Below are positions 29,687 through 37,863 of a stretch of 64,000 nt of DNA, piece after piece (positions within the stretch are counted from its first letter, which is position 1; every line of letters begins with the position of its first letter). The stretch is from Catenulispora acidiphila DSM 44928 (lineage in GTDB: Bacteria; Actinomycetota; Actinomycetes; Streptomycetales; Catenulisporaceae): positions 806,001 to 870,000 of the forward strand of contig NC_013131.1 in the NCBI RefSeq assembly GCF_000024025.1, given 5' to 3'. The translations under genes were made by a program, and so were the position numbers. The notes below the pieces were generated by a model, which did not search any database, was not told the origin of the DNA, and worked only from the letters and a program-made list of their open reading frames with translations.

Positions 29687-29714
29687 GGCCCCACGCCCGA
29701 AGGGGTCCCCTTTT
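29687..29714 (+). terminator. Intrinsic terminator after the Nudix/small-ORF pair
   Basis: Stem GGCCCC / GGGGTC with one G-U pair around a 9-nt loop, followed by CCCTTTT. Confidence 0.5.
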
Positions 29715-29782
29715 CCGAAGTGGTGTCGCCCTCTAGACGCGCGTGTCGCTCACAGGTTCGCTACCGCCCGCATCGCGGTGGA

Positions 29783-30511
29783 TCACGCTTTGGTAGCGCC
29801 CGCGTTCCGGCTCCGCGCGATCGCCGCCTCCAGCAGCTCGCGGGCGTGCTCTGTGGCGGCTTCCTCGTCGTCGAGCAGGTACGGCGGGCATGATTCGGTC
29901 GGCGGCTCGGCGTCGGCGAGGGCGGTGATGAGTTCGGGAATCTGGTCGGCGCCGAGTTGGTGGATGCGTAGTTCGGTCAAGCCGGAGAAGAGAAACGCCA
30001 CCTGGTTGGAGCCGGGTGTGTAGCTGAATTCGTACTCTGCGAAGCCTGCGACGGCGCCGCCGGTCTGGCTGCCGGTCTCCGTCGAGCTGCCGCGTGCCGT
30101 GCCTCGGGACAGGGAGGCGCCCATGACCTCCGCGTCCTGCCCGCGGCGGGCGTTGGGGCGCGCTAGGAAGGGGCAGGTGAAGGCGGCGAAGAGCATGCAG
30201 TCGCGGTGTCCCGGTGGTTCGGGGGAGGGTGCCTTGTTGGCGGCGGTGGTCTGGCCGGCGGCGTGCGCGGCTGCCAGGGCCTCGGTTTCGGCCGCCGCGA
30301 TGACGCGGTAGACCGGTCCTGGCGCCATCGGGGTGCCGCAGATCGAGCAGCGGCGCTCTATTGCGCAGATCAGCGAGCGGGCGCTGCCGGTGATGGCGAA
30401 TGTCGGGGTGCCCTCGGCGTCGCGCGGCGTGATCGCGGGGATCGGGTAGCCGCGCGGGTCGTGCGGCAGGGCGGCTATCGCTGGCGGCACGGGTGCTTCG
30501 CGAGGCGTCAT
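29783..30511 (-). CDS. Conserved hypothetical protein with CxxC knuckle, phage/mobile-element type
   Basis: A 242-residue protein. N-terminal LPHDPRGYPIPAITP, then a probable zinc knuckle SLICAIERRCSICGTPM and HRDCMLFAAFTCPFLARP. This combination (P-H-D-x-R-G-x-P-I-P, C-x2-C-G, C-P-F-L) recurs in actinomycete proteins often found on phages and integrated elements; function unknown. The C-terminal 60 residues are an acidic Ala/Glu helix. Its presence supports an accessory character for 27.4-30.5 kb. Confidence 0.72.
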   Translation of the reverse strand: MTPREAPVPPAIAALPHDPRGYPIPAITPRDAEGTPTFAITGSARSLICAIERRCSICGTPMAPGPVYRVIAAAETEALAAAHAAGQTTAANKAPSPEPPGHRDCMLFAAFTCPFLARPNARRGQDAEVMGASLSRGTARGSSTETGSQTGGAVAGFAEYEFSYTPGSNQVAFLFSGLTELRIHQLGADQIPELITALADAEPPTESCPPYLLDDEEAATEHARELLEAAIARSRNAGATKA

Positions 30512-30674
30512 GGCGCTATTGAAGCATCGGCACCGGGACTGCGGAGCGGATGATCAACTGTGCGGTACGTGGCGGTAGCATCACGAAACGGTCATCACCG
30601 CGCAAAAGTTGATAACTGATCGGCAACAACCCTTCCGGTTTCACCGGATTCTCAGCATTATTTGCAGGTGAGCC

Positions 30675-30721
30675 GGAGCTGACGCTTCACCTGCGGCGGG
30701 GACAGATGAAGTGTCAGCTCC
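30675..30721. repeat. 19-bp imperfect inverted repeat
   Basis: GGAGCTGACGCTTCACCTG (30675-30693) pairs with CAGATGAAGTGTCAGCTCC (30703-30721) with two G-U-type mismatches; 9-nt loop. Downstream of the HD gene on the minus strand: probably its terminator, despite no U-run. Confidence 0.55.
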
Positions 30722-30768
30722 GCCTGGCCGTCTTCAGAATCGTTGAGTTTCAGGGCTGTCGAGCCTGA

Positions 30769-31347
30769 TCAAGTGCTCGGCGTCATCGAGCTACCGCGAA
30801 CCAGCGCCGCCAACAGCTGCCGGTAGTGCTCGAACCCCGGATCGTCGGCGCCGGGCTCCTTCGCGGCCTCGTCCCAGCGCCGCAGCCGCACCGCGTCAGC
30901 CGCGTGCGGACCGGCCTCGAACTCTGCGGCCTCCTGCTCCGACATCGGACCGCCCTGCACCGACAGCGTGTACACCGACGCCTCGGACAGCTTCGCGAAG
31001 TAGCCGGGCTCGGCCGCGCACAGGTAGCGCTTCGCGGCGACGTGCAGCCGTACCGGCTCGGTGACCTCCGGCCCGAACCACGCCCCGAGCCAGTCCGCGC
31101 CCTGGTGGCTGTGCCGGTTGTCGCGGCCGGCCATCAGATCCCGGCCGTGCACCGCGCCGGTGAAGTGGCCGACGTCGTGCAGCAGCGCGGCCGCGACGAG
31201 CGCCGGTGCCGCGCCGTCCCGCTCGGCCAGCGCCGCCGCCTGCAGCATGTGCTGCGCCTGGGTGACCGGCTCGCCGAGGTATTCGGCGCCGCCCTCGCCG
31301 GAGAACAGGGCGGCGATCTGGTCCACGACCTCTTCAGGGGTGCTCAC
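30769..31347 (-). CDS. HD-domain oxygenase, PhnZ-like
   Basis: A 192-residue HD-domain protein closely following the PhnZ pattern of mixed-valence di-iron oxygenases. His33, His57-Asp58 (LLHDVGH), a His at about 79-81 and His102 (RLHVAAKRYLC) match the metal ligands. Tyr23 and Glu26 (EYLGEPVTQ) correspond to the PhnZ Tyr/Glu substrate loop. PhnZ oxidises 2-amino-1-hydroxyethylphosphonate to glycine and phosphate. There is no PhnY-type dioxygenase next to it in this window, so the substrate may be a different hydroxyphosphonate. GTG start. Confidence 0.87.
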   Translation of the reverse strand: MSTPEEVVDQIAALFSGEGGAEYLGEPVTQAQHMLQAAALAERDGAAPALVAAALLHDVGHFTGAVHGRDLMAGRDNRHSHQGADWLGAWFGPEVTEPVRLHVAAKRYLCAAEPGYFAKLSEASVYTLSVQGGPMSEQEAAEFEAGPHAADAVRLRRWDEAAKEPGADDPGFEHYRQLLAALVRGSSMTPST

Positions 31348-31407
31348 GCTCGAACGCTACCCAGGTCGCGCGTCACGGCGTAAGTGCTGATCGGCCTATA
31401 GGCGCCA

Positions 31408-32052
31408 TCACGCCGGACGGCGCAGCGCGGTGACGAACGCCCGCGCGCGGCGCGTGATCTCGGGCCAGTCGCCGGCGGCCACGATGTCTGGCGGCACGAC
31501 ATCAGTGCCCGCACATACCGCGAGTGCTCCGTTCGCGAGGAAGTCGGCGGCGTTGCCGGCGTTGACGCCTCCGGAGGCGACCAGCGGCAGTCCCGGATAC
31601 GGTCCGCGCAGGTCTTTGAAGTAGCCAGGACCGAATGCCTTGGCGGGGAAGATCTTCACGGCCGCCGTGCCGAGGTCGAGAGCCTGCGCGACCTCGGTCG
31701 GCGTCAGTGCTCCCAGCACGATCGGAACCCCCGCCTCGTGCGCGACTTCGGCGACCTCGGGCCGCAGGCCGGGAGTGACGAGGAACGAGACGCCCGCGTC
31801 GATCGCCTCCCGCGCCTGCGCGGCGGTGAGGACGGTCCCGGCTCCGATGCGGTGTCCGGCGGCGACGGCCGCGCGCAGGTGCGGGACCACGTCGGGAGTG
31901 CTGAACGTGAGCTCGGTGCACGTGATGCCGCCGCCGGCCAGCGCCGCGCACAACGCCGCCGCATCAGGGATCGATGATGCCCGGACCACGGCTATGACCG
32001 GTTCGGCGGCCAACTGGGCGCGGAAGTCCGGATGGGGAAGGTCGAAAGTCAT
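31408..32052 (-). CDS. eda: KDPG / KHG aldolase (class I)
   Basis: A 214-residue 2-dehydro-3-deoxyphosphogluconate / 4-hydroxy-2-oxoglutarate aldolase. Schiff-base Lys133 in AVKIFPAKAF and Glu47 in CTELTF match the family numbering. LVTPG and GAGTVLTAAQA are also conserved. Splits KDPG to pyruvate and glyceraldehyde 3-phosphate. ATGA overlap with the upstream deacylase gene. In combination with the divergent KDG-type kinase it completes a 2-keto-3-deoxy-acid branch. Confidence 0.95.
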   Translation of the reverse strand: MTFDLPHPDFRAQLAAEPVIAVVRASSIPDAAALCAALAGGGITCTELTFSTPDVVPHLRAAVAAGHRIGAGTVLTAAQAREAIDAGVSFLVTPGLRPEVAEVAHEAGVPIVLGALTPTEVAQALDLGTAAVKIFPAKAFGPGYFKDLRGPYPGLPLVASGGVNAGNAADFLANGALAVCAGTDVVPPDIVAAGDWPEITRRARAFVTALRRPA

Positions 32053-33692
32053 AACGCTGATACCCCCTGCTCTGTACGTCGCAACGCCCGCCCCGGGAGT
32101 GCCCCGGTGGGCTTTCCGTCTTTCAGTACCGACACGCCGTTGACCAGCACCTCGACGATTCCTTCGGCAGCTTGGCGCGGCTGCTCGAAGGTCGCTGTGT
32201 CGTGCACTGTCTGCGGATCGAACAGCACCAGGTCCGCGTGGTGGCCGACGCGGATGACGCCGCGCCGGTCGAGCCGCAGGCGCCGGGCCGGGCGGCCGGT
32301 CATCCGTGTGATCGTCTCCTCCAGTGTCAGGACTTTGAGATCGCGGCTGTAGTGACTGAGATAGCGCGGGAACGTGCCCCAGGCGCGGGGATGCGGCCGG
32401 GCTCCGACCAGCAAGCCGTCGCTGCCGACGGTGTGCGCGCGGTGGCGCATGATGGCGCGCACGTTCTCCTCGTTGCCGACGTGGTGCAGGATCGTGGTCC
32501 CGAGCCGGTCGGCGCTGAGCAGGTCGAAGAACACCTCGGTGCCGGTCACCGCGCGGTCGGCGGCGATTTCCGCCAGGTTCTGGCCGACGACGCCGGACAG
32601 CGCGGAGTCGCGCACGCCGGAGATCTGGATCGTGCGCCAGTCGATGACCATGCCGTGGTTGCCGTCGCTGCCGCGTTCCTCGACATCGCGCCGGATCCGC
32701 TCACGGGACACCGGATCGGCCAGCCGCGCGAGCGTCGCGTCCGGACCGCCCTCGGCGGACCAGCTCGGCAGCAGCGCCGCCAGCGTCGTGGAGCCCGGCA
32801 GGTAGGGATAGGTGTCGAGGCTGATGTCGCAGCCCTCTGTCATGGCGGTGTCGACCAGCTCCAGGAACTCGGCGGCGCGCCCGGCATTGACGCTGAAGTT
32901 CATGGTTGCGTGCGCCAGGTGTAACGGGCAGTCGGAGCGGCGCGAGATCTCGATCATCTCGGCGTAGCCGTCGAGCGCACCGGCGCCGTAGGAGCGTTGG
33001 TGCGGCGAGTGGTAGCCGCCGTACGCGGCGACGACTTCGCAGAGTTCGATCAGCTCGTCGGTGGCGGCGTACATGCCCGGGGTGTAGGACAGGCCGCTGG
33101 ACATGCCGACCGCGCCTTCGCGCATGCCCTGTGCGACCAGTTCGCGCATGCGGTCCAGTTCAGCGCGGTCCGGTTCGCGGTTGTCCCAGCCCATCGCGAG
33201 CATGCGGACCGTGCCGTGCGGCACGAGATAGCAGGCGTTGACCGCAATACCCTGATCCAGTCGGTCCAGGTACTCGCCGACGGTGCGCCAGTCCCAGGCG
33301 AAGCCGTCGGGGTCGCCGTTCCAGCCGGCGATCTGGCGGCGCAGGGCGGGCAGCGTGGTGTCGTCGACCGGGGCGTAGGACAGGCCGTCCTGGCCGAGGA
33401 CTTCGCAGGTGACGCCTTGCGTGACGCGCGAGGGGTGGTCGCGTTCGACGAGGGTGCGCAGGTCGGAGTGCGCGTGCATGTCGATGAAGCCGGGAGACAG
33501 GACGAGGCCGTCGGCGTCGATGACGCGGGAGGCGGTCGGGTGCTGGTCGGCGGCGGTGGCGCTGATGGCGCTGACGGTGCTGATGGCGTTGATCGCGCTG
33601 ATGAAGCCGTCGGTGACGGTGACGTCGGCGCGGTAGCGGTCGGCTCCCGTGCCGTCGACGACGGTCGCGCCGCGGAAGACCAGGTCGGCCAT
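32049..33692 (-). CDS. N-acyl-D-amino-acid deacylase (amidohydrolase)
   Basis: A 547-residue D-aminoacylase. Metal site: H73-A-H75 in FIDMHAHSD, Cys96 in TQGVTCEVLG (the bridging cysteine of this family), later GYHSPHQRSYG and HLAHATMN histidines, and the catalytic Asp in TVGSDG. The C-terminal beta-sandwich resumes at ITRMTGRPARRLRLDRRGVIRVGHHADLVLFDP. It releases D-amino acids from N-acylated forms. An in-frame repeat (AINAISTVSAISAT) sits in the N-terminal sandwich. TGATG overlap with the upstream gene and ATGA overlap with eda: one translationally coupled operon. Confidence 0.95.
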   Translation of the reverse strand: MADLVFRGATVVDGTGADRYRADVTVTDGFISAINAISTVSAISATAADQHPTASRVIDADGLVLSPGFIDMHAHSDLRTLVERDHPSRVTQGVTCEVLGQDGLSYAPVDDTTLPALRRQIAGWNGDPDGFAWDWRTVGEYLDRLDQGIAVNACYLVPHGTVRMLAMGWDNREPDRAELDRMRELVAQGMREGAVGMSSGLSYTPGMYAATDELIELCEVVAAYGGYHSPHQRSYGAGALDGYAEMIEISRRSDCPLHLAHATMNFSVNAGRAAEFLELVDTAMTEGCDISLDTYPYLPGSTTLAALLPSWSAEGGPDATLARLADPVSRERIRRDVEERGSDGNHGMVIDWRTIQISGVRDSALSGVVGQNLAEIAADRAVTGTEVFFDLLSADRLGTTILHHVGNEENVRAIMRHRAHTVGSDGLLVGARPHPRAWGTFPRYLSHYSRDLKVLTLEETITRMTGRPARRLRLDRRGVIRVGHHADLVLFDPQTVHDTATFEQPRQAAEGIVEVLVNGVSVLKDGKPTGALPGRALRRTEQGVSAL

Positions 33693-35026
33693 CAGAAGAA
33701 CGTCCTCACCAGATCGACGATCTGCGGGTCGGCGCTGTCGGCGTCGTCGAGGACGGGGATCAGGGTCCATTTGTCGAGCGCGGTGCACGGATGCGAGAGA
33801 CCGAAGCGGACGACGGCGCCGATGGGAGCGGTCTCGCCGGCGTCGCGCAGGAACGTGTGTTGGTCGTTCAGCGCGGTGACGACGCCGGCGGCTGCCCCGG
33901 CGCCGCCTTGGACGATCTGCGGCGTCGGCAGGCCTTCGTCGAAGGGGAAGTCGCGCTTGCCAGCGTCGAGGAGCGAGAGCTGTGGTTCGGGGTGGGACAC
34001 GACGCGGGCCCAGCCGTGCATCGCTGCTCGGAAAGGGGTTTTGGCGGTCGTGGTGTCGCGAGAGAGCGGCGAGATCTTGCGGTAGTGGCCGTCGTCGTGG
34101 ATGACGTAGGCGCCGGAGCGCAGGACGACTTCGGCTCCTGATTCGGTGGCCGCCGGTTGCAGGATCTCGGCGACGGTGTCGAAGTAGGCGCTGCCGCCCG
34201 CGGTGACGACGGCGTGGTCGGTCTCGTAGCCCGCCGCGAGTCGGCGGTGCAGTTCGGCGAGGTCGCGGAGGTAGTGGCGAACGGTCTCGAGGCTTTCGGC
34301 GGAAGCGTCGTGGGCGAGGGCGCCTTCGTATCCTGCGATACCGGCGAGCTTCAGCGTGGGTGCGGCTTGGATGGCGCGCGCGACGTCTTCGGCCTCTGTG
34401 ATGCTGCGCGCTCCGGTGCGTCCGCCGGCGCCGCCGAGTTCGACGAGGACCTCGATCGGGCGGTCGGTCTCGGGATCGGGACCGCTGCCGACACCTGCGG
34501 CGCGCAAGGCGGCGTCCATACGGGTGACGGTCTCGACCGAGTCCGCCCACGAGACGAAGGCGAAGTCGGGATCGGCGTTCAACTCGGCGGCGATCCATGC
34601 CAGACCCGCCGGGTCGAGGAGGGCGTTGGCGAGCATGAGGCGCTGGACGCCGAAGGCGCGGGCGACGCGGAGCTGCGGGAGGTTGGCGAGCGTGATGCCG
34701 ATCGCGCCGGCGTCGAGCTGCGCCTGCCAGAGCGAGGGCGCCATCGTCGTCTTGCCGTGCGGGGCGAGGGCGACGCCGGCTTCGTGGCACCAGGCGGCCA
34801 TGGTGCGCAGGTTGTGGTCCAGGGCGCCGGCGTCGAGGGTCAGGAGCGGCGTGCCCAGGTCGGACAGGCGCGGGCCCGAGGCTACGTAGGCGTGCGCGGT
34901 GCGGTCCCAGGCTTGCGGCGGCAGGGCTTTGAAGCGCCAGTCGAGGTGCTCGTCGGCGAGAGCGGCGACGGCGGTCCGGTCGATGCCGGCGCTCGCGGTG
35001 CGGCTGCCGAACGTCTGGTGGACCAT
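33692..35026 (-). CDS. D-serine dehydratase-like / D-threonine-aldolase-type PLP enzyme
   Basis: A 444-residue fold-type III PLP enzyme (alanine racemase N-terminal domain plus D-serine dehydratase-like domain). PLP lysine is Lys92 in APHGKTTMAPSLW. LGTPLLTLD, ELGGAGGRTGAR and VTAGGSAYFDT line the active site. C-terminal metal-type residues are in RFGLSHPCTALDKW (His and Cys). Family members deaminate D-serine or D-threonine or cleave beta-hydroxy-D-amino acids. First gene of the minus-strand arm. ATG 35026 with GGAGG 7 nt upstream. Confidence 0.9.
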   Translation of the reverse strand: MVHQTFGSRTASAGIDRTAVAALADEHLDWRFKALPPQAWDRTAHAYVASGPRLSDLGTPLLTLDAGALDHNLRTMAAWCHEAGVALAPHGKTTMAPSLWQAQLDAGAIGITLANLPQLRVARAFGVQRLMLANALLDPAGLAWIAAELNADPDFAFVSWADSVETVTRMDAALRAAGVGSGPDPETDRPIEVLVELGGAGGRTGARSITEAEDVARAIQAAPTLKLAGIAGYEGALAHDASAESLETVRHYLRDLAELHRRLAAGYETDHAVVTAGGSAYFDTVAEILQPAATESGAEVVLRSGAYVIHDDGHYRKISPLSRDTTTAKTPFRAAMHGWARVVSHPEPQLSLLDAGKRDFPFDEGLPTPQIVQGGAGAAAGVVTALNDQHTFLRDAGETAPIGAVVRFGLSHPCTALDKWTLIPVLDDADSADPQIVDLVRTFF

Positions 35027-35050
35027 GCGATGCCTCCGCTGCCTGGGGTA

Positions 35051-35079
35051 TTGCATTATATGCAACGCTCGTTGCATAT
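35051..35079. promoter_or_regulatory. Candidate IclR operator cluster in a divergent promoter
   Basis: Perfect inverted repeat ATATGCAACG-CT-CGTTGCATAT (35058-35079). It overlaps a second palindrome TTGCAT-TAT-ATGCAA (35051-35065), giving three TTGCAT half-sites on both strands. It lies between the two arms of the regulon. The iclR gene is in the plus-strand arm. Confidence 0.75.
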
Positions 35080-35178
35080 GCTGTCCTCCGGTTCTAGCAT
35101 TCGAGGCGAAGCGCGGTCAACGTGATGGGCGACCGCCGGACGCGACGACGGGACCGACGGGATGACTGGGGAGGCCGC

Positions 35179-36270
35179 ATGGTGACGCCGTGGGCGGTGT
35201 GCGTCGGCGAGTCGATGGCGGCGCTGTTGCCGGACGTGCCGGGACCGTTGGACGGCGTCGAATCGTTCGCGGTCTCGGCGGGCGGCGCGGAGTCGAACGT
35301 GGCGTGCGCGCTGCGTGCGCTGGGCGTGCCGAGCGCGTGGATCAGCCGGGTCGGCGACGACGGCTTCGGACGTCGGCTGGTCGGCGAGGTGACGGCGCGC
35401 GGCGTGGACACCTCGGGCGTCGCGGTCGATCCCCTGCGCCCGACCGGGCTGTACCTGAAGGAGACCGGCGGATCGACGCGCGACGGGGACCTCGGCACGG
35501 GTCGCAGCAAGCTGCATTACTACCGCGCGGGCTCGGCGGCGTCAGCGATGTCGGCCGCGACGCTGCGCGATCCCGCGGTCGAGCGGCTGGTGGACGGCGC
35601 GCGGCTGGTGCACCTGACGGGCATCACGCCGGCGCTGTCGGAGACGTGCCTGGACATGGTGCGTGCGCTGCTCGACGCACCGCGCGGCCAGCGGCTGGTC
35701 AGCTTCGACCTGAACTTGCGCCCGGTACTGTGGCGCGACCGCGACGCGGGAGTGCTGCGGGAGTTCGTGAACGCGGCCGACGTCGCGCTGCTGGGTGCGG
35801 ACGAGGCGGAAATCGCTTTCGGCACAGGCGATCCGGCGAAACTCAGGGCACTGTTTCCCGGTCCGACGACGATCGTGGTGAAGGACGCCGAGCGGGTGGT
35901 CACCGCGCTCACAGCGAAGGGCGCCGTGTCCGAGCCCGCGCTGACGGTCGACGTGGTCGAGCCGACCGGCGCAGGCGACGCCTTCGCGGCCGGCTACCTG
36001 GCCGGCACCCTGCACGGCTTCGACGAGCGCCGACGCCTGCGACTCGGCCACCTGGCTGCCGCCTCGGCGCTGGTGGCGCAGGGCGATGTGGGGGAGTTGG
36101 GGGATCTGAGTCGGCTTGCTGATGCGGATGCCGGTGGTTCTGCTGGCGCGGCCGAGGACGACGGTCAATGGTCGGCGGCGACGGTCGCGGCACTGCTGGA
36201 CGCCCCGGAGGAGCAGTGGCGCGCGACGCGGATTTCGGCCGATGGCATCGCGTTCGGCGGGCTGAGGTGA
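35179..36270 (+). CDS. PfkB-family carbohydrate kinase, probable 2-keto-3-deoxygluconate kinase
   Basis: A 363-residue ribokinase-fold kinase. PfkB motif 1: AGGAESNVACALRALG. Motif 2 with catalytic base Asp257: EPTGAGDAFAAGYLAG. FDLNLRPVLW and VKDAERVV are typical of KDG kinases. Coupled to KDPG aldolase in the opposite arm, the likely reaction is KDG to KDPG. ATG 35179 with GGGGAGG upstream. The stop codon overlaps the GTG of the following repeat ORF. Confidence 0.9.
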   Translation: MVTPWAVCVGESMAALLPDVPGPLDGVESFAVSAGGAESNVACALRALGVPSAWISRVGDDGFGRRLVGEVTARGVDTSGVAVDPLRPTGLYLKETGGSTRDGDLGTGRSKLHYYRAGSAASAMSAATLRDPAVERLVDGARLVHLTGITPALSETCLDMVRALLDAPRGQRLVSFDLNLRPVLWRDRDAGVLREFVNAADVALLGADEAEIAFGTGDPAKLRALFPGPTTIVVKDAERVVTALTAKGAVSEPALTVDVVEPTGAGDAFAAGYLAGTLHGFDERRRLRLGHLAAASALVAQGDVGELGDLSRLADADAGGSAGAAEDDGQWSAATVAALLDAPEEQWRATRISADGIAFGGLR

Positions 36271-36614
36271 GAGTGGGCGCGGGCGGAAAGGGCGACGCTG
36301 GAAGGGACGCAGTCGGAACGGTCGCGATCGGACAGGTCGAGGCCGGAAGAGTCGCAATCAGTGAGTTCGTGGCCGGAGGCGTTGCGGTCAGCGAGGCGGC
36401 GGTCGGAAACGTCGTGGTCAGAAGAGTCGCGGTCGGAGGCGTTGCGCTCAGCAAGGCCGCGGCCGGCCCGGTCGAGGTCGGTGGCGTCGCATTCGGCCGG
36501 GTCGAGGTCAGCGGGTTCGATGCCGGTGCGCGCGTGAGCCTCGATCAGGCGTCCGCGGCCTGCTCGCCGAGTCGCGCGCTCTGGTGGGTTCGCGGGAAAC
36601 TGAGGGTCTCATGA
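36267..36614 (+). CDS. Pentapeptide-periodic small protein, coupled at both ends (novel)
   Basis: A 115-residue ORF that is easy to overlook. Its GTG overlaps the kinase stop (GTGA) and its TGA overlaps the IclR start (ATGA), so it fits exactly between two genes with no spare base. From residue 14 it is built of 15 five-residue units of the form V/A-A/E-V/I/A-G/S-x (for example VAIGQ, VEAGR, VAVSE, VAVGG), encoded by an unbroken 15-bp period at 36306-36530. The pattern resembles pentapeptide-repeat or other right-handed beta-helix proteins, though the central Leu/Phe of classical pentapeptide repeats is replaced by Val/Ile/Ala. The C-terminus is QASAACSPSRALWW. I cannot assign a function; it might instead be a non-translated minisatellite that happens to be open. 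Confidence 0.5.
   Translation: MRVGAGGKGDAGRDAVGTVAIGQVEAGRVAISEFVAGGVAVSEAAVGNVVVRRVAVGGVALSKAAAGPVEVGGVAFGRVEVSGFDAGARVSLDQASAACSPSRALWWVRGKLRVS
36306..36530. repeat. 15-bp tandem repeat, 15 units
   Basis: Units start every 15 bp from 36306 to 36516, consensus GTCGCGGTCGGAGGC. No unit is shorter or longer, which keeps the reading frame. Base changes are mostly at positions that alter units conservatively (Val/Ile/Ala, Gly/Ser). Confidence 0.9.
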
Positions 36615-37351
36615 GCCAGACCGTCAGCCGTGCCCTGCGCCTGCTCTCCGAGCTGGGTGAGGGCGAGCGTTCGTTGGATCAGTTGGCCGAGGTGATCGGT
36701 GTGCATAAGACCACCGTGCTGCGGTTGTTGCAGTCGCTGGAGGCCGATCGCTTCGTTTATCGCGATGCCGACTATCGGTACCACCTCGGTGCTGGGCTGT
36801 TCGCGTTGTCCAGTCTGGCGATGGAGCAGCGGGGTATTCGGCGGGTTGCTGCGCCTCATCTGGCGGCTTTGAATGCGGCGACCGGGCAGACCGTGCACCT
36901 CGCTGCGTATGAGGGTGGCGAGGTCGTCTACATCGACAAATACGACTCGCGGCACAAGGTTCGGATGTACTCGCGGATCGGGTTGCATGCTGGGCTGCAC
37001 AACACTGCTGTGGCGAAAGTGCTGCTGGCGGATCTGCCGGTTGGGGAGCGGCGGCGGGTTGTCGCGGGGGTCGAGTTCGTGCCGCATACGCCGAACACCA
37101 TCGTTTCGGCGCCGCAGTTGCTCGCTGAGCTGGAGACGGTGGCCGCGCAGGGGTGGGCGCAGGATCACGCCGAGCACGAGACCTTCATCAACTGCGTCGG
37201 CGCGCCGGTGCGGGACGCGTCCGGGCGGGCTGTGGCGGCGGTGTCGATCTCTGTGCCGGACGTCGTGTTGCCCTACGAACAGGTGCTGGAACTGGTGCCA
37301 CAGCTGCTGGACACCGTGCGTGCCATCTCCGCCGACGCCGGCGCCCCCTGA
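36611..37351 (+). CDS. IclR-family transcriptional regulator
   Basis: A 246-residue regulator. N-terminal HTH: SQTVSRALRLLSELGEGERSLDQLAEVIGVHKTTVLRLLQSLEADRFVYRD. C-terminal effector domain: AATGQTVHLAAYEGGEVVYIDKYDS and HETFINCVGAPVRDASGRAVAAVSISVPD. It probably represses both arms via the TTGCAT operator cluster; the inducer would be a D-amino-acid derivative or keto-deoxy acid. Much of the gene uses T-ending codons unlike its downstream neighbour. Confidence 0.95.
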   Translation: MSQTVSRALRLLSELGEGERSLDQLAEVIGVHKTTVLRLLQSLEADRFVYRDADYRYHLGAGLFALSSLAMEQRGIRRVAAPHLAALNAATGQTVHLAAYEGGEVVYIDKYDSRHKVRMYSRIGLHAGLHNTAVAKVLLADLPVGERRRVVAGVEFVPHTPNTIVSAPQLLAELETVAAQGWAQDHAEHETFINCVGAPVRDASGRAVAAVSISVPDVVLPYEQVLELVPQLLDTVRAISADAGAP

Positions 37352-37427
37352 CTTCGCATCCCGACTTCGTCCCCTGACTTCGCATTCTGAGTCGAAGAAC
37401 CATCCCCGAAAGAAAGTGAGCCCTCCG

Positions 37428-37838
37428 ATGGCTTCCGAGAAGACCGAGATCCGCACCGACGGCGCCCCGGCCCCGATGCCGGTGTTCTCCCAGGGCGTCC
37501 GCAAGGGCCCGATCCTGCAGGTGTCCGGACAGGGCGGGGAGGACCCGGCGACCGGCGATTACGTGGCGCCCGGCGACGTGAAGGCGCAGACCAAGCGCAC
37601 GCTGGAGAACGTGAAGGCGATCGTCGAGGCCGGGGGCGGCACCGTCGACGACATCGTGATGCTGCGCGTCTACCTCACCACGCGCGACCACTTCGGGGCC
37701 ATGAACGAGGCATACGCGGAGTTCATGGCGGCGAACCTCGGCGTGGACGGCGTGAAGCCGAGCCGGACGACGGTGTTCGTGGAGCTGCCGAAGGAGTCGA
37801 TGCTGGTGGAGATCGACGCGCTGGCGGTCGTCGCCTGA
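37428..37838 (+). CDS. ridA: RidA-family enamine/imine deaminase
   Basis: A 136-residue RidA/YjgF protein. Arg113 (KPSRTTVFVEL) and Glu128 (LVEIDALAVV) are the conserved active-site residues. RidA hydrolyses reactive 2-aminoacrylate-type enamines released by PLP dehydratases, fitting the D-serine dehydratase-like enzyme in the same regulon. Start ATG 37428 preceded by GAAAGAAAGTGAG. Last gene of the plus-strand arm. Confidence 0.94.
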   Translation: MASEKTEIRTDGAPAPMPVFSQGVRKGPILQVSGQGGEDPATGDYVAPGDVKAQTKRTLENVKAIVEAGGGTVDDIVMLRVYLTTRDHFGAMNEAYAEFMAANLGVDGVKPSRTTVFVELPKESMLVEIDALAVVA

Positions 37839-37863
37839 CGCTGGCGCACCGACTCTCATGACG

